This document shows positions 58,363-64,000 of a stretch of DNA of 64,000 bases, one piece after another. Below the pieces are notes generated by a model that was not told where the DNA came from, did not search any database, and saw only the letters and a program-made list of their open reading frames with translations. The stretch's first letter is position 1, and the number at the start of each line of letters is the position of its first letter. This DNA comes from Silene conica (Eukaryota > Streptophyta > Magnoliopsida > Caryophyllales > Caryophyllaceae): positions 20,840,501 to 20,904,500 of the forward strand of contig CM055317.2 of the NCBI GenBank assembly GCA_029255685.2, in the 5' to 3' direction. The position numbers were made by a program, and so were the translations under genes.

Positions 58363-59459
58363 GTTTGTCATTACTGTCGTATGACGGTGATGGTCAGTTG
58401 ATACATTTAGGTCACACCTATAGGACAATTCCCTTAATTGATATGTTGATCAATTGTATACGATACGAATTGATCAAATTCCTTAAAATCAAATATCGAG
58501 AAATCAGAGCTTGAATCTTAATGTAAGATTTATATTTGAAATTGAATTGTGTCGATTATCAAATATTAATCGATATTTTTGAAATATCGAAATTAGAATA
58601 TGAATGGTTCGTGGTTATAACAAACGTTGTATATCGTATCGACGATCATTATAATAACCATATATTGGGACGGTAATTACGAATTACTAAAATAATTTGT
58701 TAAATATAATTTAATCAATTTAGAAATCGTATTTATATGATAAATATATTTTAAATTAATACAATTGAATTATGTCACATAAGATGTTACAAATTACACA
58801 ATTGTACAAATTACATTTGTAAAATGAAGCACCATTTTACAAAATGTAAACCGTGTAAATGTAATGTTGTAAGATAATATTATGTAATAATTTATCTTAT
58901 AAATATAATCATTTTGTTAGGGTTTTGATGTGACCTAACACTAAGCACATGGGTAAGACAAAAGGGAATAAAACTGTTCCCCATGAGCCCATGCACAAGG
59001 CATCCACCCCCCCCCCCCCCCCCCCCCCCTCTCCCTCTATATATGTGACTTGCTCACATAATCATATTCTAACTCTAATGGTACTTTGCTAGTATATGAA
59101 AATATACAAAACCTCTCATAAATATTATTACATAATATTTTACTATAATAGTTATAGTATTTGGGTGTTCTAAGTAGATTAGAATTCATTTTAAGGAGAA
59201 CCGATTTATGTCACCTAGTACGTGTACGTCTTCGGTGATTAAGGGCGAGTCTTGGGTACATAGTAAATGAGGCAATCTACCTTGGTTGCTCCGTGGAGGA
59301 TCATCCTTAGCTTTCTCGGACCGTTTGTAAGAATCCGATTCTTTATTTTTCCGCAATTATAATTTGCATGCATAAGATCATTTTATATTTAAATGTTAAA
59401 TTGATAAATTAATTAGTATGACTAATTTAGTAGTTAGGTTGGTATGACCGTGTATGACA
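58363..59459 (+). repeat. Left LTR of the non-autonomous copia-like element, second part
   Basis: Continues the LTR piece 46864-47012. GTTTGTCATTACTGTCGTATG aligns with the corresponding GTTTGACGTTATTGTCATACG of the autonomous copia LTR, supporting the join. Contains a C23 run at 59007-59029, where the right LTR has C7. Confidence 0.75.
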
Positions 59460-61964
59460 AGGATTTGGTTATTTCAAACAATGGTTGTAATTTGAATATT
59501 GGTGACTTGGTTTTCAACCCAAGTCATCTCTTTTGTTCTTAAATCAAATCGTTGTTTTTAAATGCATTATATAACATGAGTTGATACGATCTTCATAGAT
59601 CTTAATAAAGTACCTTGAATAGTTTACCGTACGCTAGACATGATAGGATCACAATAAAGTAATTTGATTTATTAAACGAGAATTACACCCTGTGAAATAC
59701 ATCAAACTCAAATATGAGAGCATTATTTCATTATAAGATGATCACCTTAAATGAATGAGAGAACTAATGTCTCACTCCTCATATAACCTACTATCCAAAA
59801 CATTGTTAACGGGCGAAATTGTTATCCTTCTAAGAATAACGGTTATTTTAGAGGATAGAGTGGGAGAAATCTTTCGCCCGCAAACCAATGAGATAAATAT
59901 GGGATCTTAGAGAAGAGTCTTATATGGGGTCCTTGAGAAGAACCCTAAATGAATGGATAAAAGAAACTACGAGAGGACACAGAAGAAACTACGCGAGGAC
60001 ACCAAAGGAAATGTTCTTTATGTCATTAGTTCCTAAAAAGGACAAAGGGAACCGCGTGTATAAACGGAAGGAAAACGTTTCCGTGAAGTTAATGTTTCTG
60101 ATTTTATAAGATAATAGAGGAGAAATCGTCTCCCGCCCTCTTGATGATAGTATTTCTTGTTCTAAAGGAATATAGAGGAGAAATCATGTCCTGATGCTTT
60201 CAAAGGGAACAAGGACGAAAAATGAAATGTTCATAATGAGTTGAGAAGATGTTGATTGAGTAGTTGCCAAACACTATAAAGATAGTGGGAGTTATTTAAC
60301 TATAAAGATAGTGATACGAAATTCAGTGGGAGAAAAGTCATTAGAAAATTGAACCTACCATTAAGAGAGAATGATGATTCTTTAAATGTAAAGAATAAGA
60401 GGTTTTCAATTCTAGATGAATAAATATGTTAAGAACATCATAGGATGATGAACAATCATAAGTGAGTTTATTATATGATCAGTAGGTCTCCTGAGATACC
60501 GTCTCTCAATAAGCTTATTGAGAGACTATTGTACAAACTTAAGAAAAAGTGCTACTAAAGGTAATATAATAGGTACAAATCATGATTAAAGATAGACGGA
60601 GTACATTTATTAGGTAAACAAGTACGAAATTACTATGGTACGATCAATGACAAAAAGGTCACGAAATACAAATAAAATGGTACAAAAAAGCGGTCTCTCA
60701 ATAATTTATTGAAAGACCGTCTCTCTCAAGTTTTTGTGTTATATGATAATGGATCGTCACCTGTTAATTTGCAAGGTTGGATAAATTGTTCATATCGATG
60801 AATATAGAATCTCCTAGATATGAAAATGTTGATTCTTATGACCCTGATTAACATGCCAAAATGTTGAATCCAAAACCTTATTTCGATATAAGTTCTCAAG
60901 GAGAACTAGTGGATCGGATCTAGGTGAACTACAGTATGAATTCTAGTACAACGTGACTATATACGTAAGAACATCATGTCACGAGTTATAAGATAACAGT
61001 GGGAGCTTCCTTCAGGTAAGGAAACTCGAGTCTAGTATGAGGACTAGAAATGTACTTGAATAAGATCATATTATACGAGATAATATGAGTTAGAAGGAAA
61101 CCGCAATTTGTGTGTTTGGATGATGCAAACCATTAATCTAAATTGATGGATAAGCATCAAAGATTGTTTATGTGGAGCAGTAATATCATATTGATTGTTC
61201 GCACATAACAATCACTCTTATCGTTTGAGTTATTATTAACTCACAATTTATATATAAACTTTGTCAAATCCAAATGGGTTGTAAGAGACAATTTTGAACC
61301 CCATAAGTTAACTGGATTAACTGAGTATAGCCCATAGTCGCTTGTATGAGGTGACGTCTCGAAGCGACTAGAGTGTGATGCGATTGATGACAAGTTCAAA
61401 TGCCATAGAGTCATATGGGATGACTAGTCGATCACATAGGCAGACTGCATGAGACACTCTGTCGGACAATAAGTGACCGCTTATAGAGTTCTGGAAATTT
61501 TATATTAGCCTGGTCGTGGCGAGAGCTACTATATTATTCTCATGAGTCGATTCTTAGACTATAGACTGTTCGCCCAAGGTGGCACAATTTCAGAATGACT
61601 TTGATTTTTGCTCTACGATCATCCGTTAAAGGGGGTCAAATGGGCATCTTTTGGGTCATGATATCGCGATGGACTGTGTTAGTCGAAGGGAACAGTAGGA
61701 TAGGAATTGTCCAGTCCCTCGTCAGGGTTATCTTAAATCTCAGGGCCACTCGAGGAGAAGTTTAACTGAAAATGCGTGGCCACACTCGGAAGGTTTCTAT
61801 GGTACATAATTCCGGTCAAAGCAGTTAAATCTCCAGATCGAGGAAACCGCTCAAGATATGATCAAATGCAAGTACGACCTGCAAGACACCTTGCATTGAG
61901 TGGGAGATGATGTAATAGGACAAGAGAATCGGTGACGCACACTTGTCGAGGACAAGTGGGAGAT
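59460..61964 (+). other. Non-coding interior of the copia-like element
   Basis: No ORF over 65 codons and no gag or pol motif. Shares its last 650 bp loosely with the 3' untranslated region of the autonomous copia. The primer site expected after the left LTR is not recognisable. PPT at 61949-61964. Confidence 0.65.
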
Positions 61965-63051
61965 TGTAGGGAAATGTGTCCCCAACAATAGTGCGATCAC
62001 GTAAATGATAATTATCATTGTTAAATCTCACACCTATAGGACAATCTCCTTAATTGATATGTTGATCAATTGTATACGATACGAATTGATCAAATTCCTT
62101 AAAATCAAATATCGAGAAATCAGAGGTTGAATCTTAATGTAAGATTTATATTGGAAATTGAATTGTGTCGATTATCAAATATTAATCGATATTTTTGAAA
62201 TATCGAAATTAGAATATGAATGGTTCGTGGTTATAACAAACGTTGTATATCGTATCGACGATCATTATAATAACCATATATTAGGACGGTAATTACGAAT
62301 TACTAAAATAATTTGTTAAATATGATTTAATTAATTTAGAAATAGTATTTATATGATAAATATATTTTAAATTAATACAATTGAATTATGTCACATAAGA
62401 TGTTACATATTACACAATTGTACAAATTACATTTGTAAAATGAAGGTCCATTTTACAAAATGTTACAAATGTAGGTCCATTTTACAAAATGTAAACCGTG
62501 TAAATGTAATGTTGTAAGATAATATTATGTAATAATTTATCTTATAAACATAATAATTTTGTTAGGGTTTTGATGTGACCTAACCCTAAGCACATGGGTA
62601 AGACAAAAGGGAATAAAACTCTTCCCCATGAGCTCATGCACAAGGCACCCCCCCTCTCCCTCTATATATGTGACTTGCTCACATAATCATATTCTAACTC
62701 TAATGGTACTTTGCTAGTATATGAAAATATACAAAACCTCTCATAAATATTATTACATAATATTTTACTATAACAGTTATAGTATTTGGGTGTTCTAAGT
62801 AGATTAGAATTCATTTTAAGGAGAACCGATTTCTGTCACCTAGTTCGTGTACGTCTTCGGTGATTAAGGGCGAGTCTTGGGTACATCGTAAATGAGGCAA
62901 TCTACCTTGGTTGCTCCGTGGAGGATCATCCTTAGCTTTCTCGGACCGTTTGTAAGAATCCGTTTCTTTATTTTTCCGCAAAATGTTAAATTGATAAATT
63001 AATTAGTATGACTAATTTAGTAGTTAGGTTGGTATGACTATGTAACCTACA
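61965..63051 (+). repeat. Right LTR of the non-autonomous copia-like element
   Basis: TGTAGG...CCTACA. Compared with the left LTR it lacks about 135 bp after TAAATCTCA (a TCA microhomology deletion) and about 35 bp after TTTTTCCGCAA, and carries a roughly 30-bp duplication (GGTCCATTTTACAAAATGT) near 62443-62490. Confidence 0.8.
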
Positions 63052-63056
63052 TATTT
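63052..63056. repeat. TSD TATTT, right copy
   Basis: Matches 46859-46863. Confidence 0.75.
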
Positions 63057-63990
63057 ATCTGTTTTCTCCACAGAGAATTTTGAGATTAGGATCCAACCTC
63101 CAATCCTATGGATACCTATTAGCCAAGTATTCTGACTGACCTTCTTATTGACCCCCTTAAACACACACTTATGATTTAAATCTACTATCCTAATCTGTCA
63201 AACAACAGTGCTGCCCATTGCAATTGCACACACACTGTATATATGTACACTTTCTAGTTGAGTTACAAGAGCACTTACCAAAGTTTGACCTCTTTGTGTT
63301 CCACTTACACAAACATTTATATATGCAATGTGTTGTTATTCTTTTGTTACTATTATGCTCGGAATAAAAGTCATACCTCTTTTCAATGGCATAGTAAATA
63401 AGAGCCTTTTTCAAAGAGAACTTGTCAAGAAACCTTAAACCCTCAACCAAAGAGACTTTTTTTTTAAATCAACCTCAGGGTGAACATCCGCCACTACTGC
63501 TTATCTTCATTCTCAGATCCATATAAATTCCTTAGTTCATCATCATCATCAAGAAAATGTTCTTCTCCAACGATTGAATCCACATCCTCAAAACCTCTAG
63601 TCACCCTCTCATTTGACAATGAGTGGTCAACCTTATTAATTAGAGCCCCTCTTTAGTAACCAAGAAGATGTCATTTGTCCTCAAATCCTCTTCACCCAAA
63701 TTGAAATTTATATCAAATTCATCATCAACTGAATCCACATCACTCACTTCAAATTCATGCTCTCAATCTACCTGATGTACTTGTTTTGCTTTGCCTTTCT
63801 TCAATCCCTGCTTATTTCCTTTACCTTTGTCAACTTGCTTCCCATTTCCCTTAGTTTTGCCAGGTACTTCAACTTGTTTTTTTTTCCTTTAACTTTGTCC
63901 ACGCGCTTTCCCTTTTTCTTATCGTTCCCAGATCCCTGACTATCAACTACTTCCTGGTTCACCTCCTTTCTTTTTGCCCTTGTTAGAATT
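63057..63990 (-). pseudogene. MULE transposase, N-terminal part (MuDR-type domain), broken
   Basis: The minus-strand frame 63450-63190 starts in a MuDR-like N-terminal domain (LKKALIYYAIEKRYDF) with a Cys-rich CIYKCLCKW segment, as in plant MULE transposases that precede the catalytic domain. Upstream (63500-63990) the minus strand encodes acidic, Lys/Gly-rich low-complexity stretches in changing frames, as often seen before this domain. Downstream the gene is cut at 63056 by the copia-like element and resumes at 46858. The gene probably extends past the window end. Confidence 0.7.
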
Positions 63991-64000
63991 GGTATAAGCT

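Larger units (their letters stand above)
46864..63051 (+). mobile_element. Non-autonomous copia-like LTR element, host of two further insertions, TSD TATTT
   Basis: The left LTR begins TGTAGGAAAATGTG at 46864, is interrupted at 47012 by a gypsy solo LTR, resumes at 58363 and ends near 59459. The right LTR is 61965-63051, ending ACCTACA, the inverse of the TGTAGG start. Both are AT-rich and share long stretches (for example 58415-59450 with 62032-63040). A polypurine tract, GGACAAGTGGGAGAT, precedes the right LTR. The internal part (59460-61964) has no ORF. The LTR and the sequence before the PPT (CTCAGGGCCACTCGAGGAG, near 61740) are related to those of the autonomous copia at 48040, suggesting cross-mobilisation. 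Confidence 0.82.

Overview
This window looks like nuclear DNA of a flowering plant, most likely a eudicot. It holds two intron-containing host genes of plant type in a sea of plant transposon families (Ty1-copia, Athila-like Ty3-gypsy, L1-type LINE, hAT, MULE, CACTA, Helitron, Stowaway/Harbinger MITEs). Assignment to an order such as Caryophyllales would be a guess. All calls come from reading the sequence; no database search was run.

Host genes: (1) an 11-beta-hydroxysteroid dehydrogenase-like (HSD/steroleosin-type) short-chain dehydrogenase on the minus strand, 15163 to 8861. It has six exons that join in frame to 344 residues, and its first intron (about 4.1 kb) carries two hAT MITEs. (2) A fatty acid 2-hydroxylase (FAH) on the minus strand, 28808 to 26283. 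It has six coding exons joining to 233 residues with the full set of di-iron histidine motifs. Both appear intact.

Layout: 1-1250 is the end of a CACTA-like element. 1250-4700 is unassigned sequence with a decayed copia-like LTR. 4705-8438 is a 3.7-kb hAT element with an 8-bp target duplication and a broken transposase. 8861-15163 is HSD. 15780-16450 is a short Ale-type LTR remnant. 16469 to about 22670 is a minus-strand LINE, abutting a rearranged hAT MITE. 23176-24760 holds a Helitron end and a Harbinger MITE. 26283-28808 is FAH, followed by Stowaway MITEs to 30833. 30836-32529 is mostly low complexity.

From 32530 on the window is two nests of retroelements. Nest 1: an Athila-like gag-protease-only element (32530 to 45606, minus strand) carries a non-coding LTR element (33940-38935, TSD AATCG) in its 3' LTR, which in turn carries a hAT MITE (34838-35412, TSD TCCAGACG). 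Nest 2: a MULE transposase gene is split by a non-autonomous copia-like element (46864-63051, TSD TATTT). Its left LTR is split by a 2.6-kb gypsy solo LTR (47013-58357, TSD CTAGA), which is split by a nearly intact 8.7-kb Ty1-copia element (48040-56739, TSD CAGCC).

The most striking unexplained signal is a 12-bp palindromic word, consensus GGTCGGYCGACC. It occurs in pairs whose starts are almost always exactly 21 bp apart, with unrelated 9-bp spacers. The pairs lie in the Athila-like LTRs, in its untranslated region and in frame inside its gag-protease gene, and also in the leader of the unrelated copia element. A second set of GC-rich palindromes fills the gypsy solo LTR.
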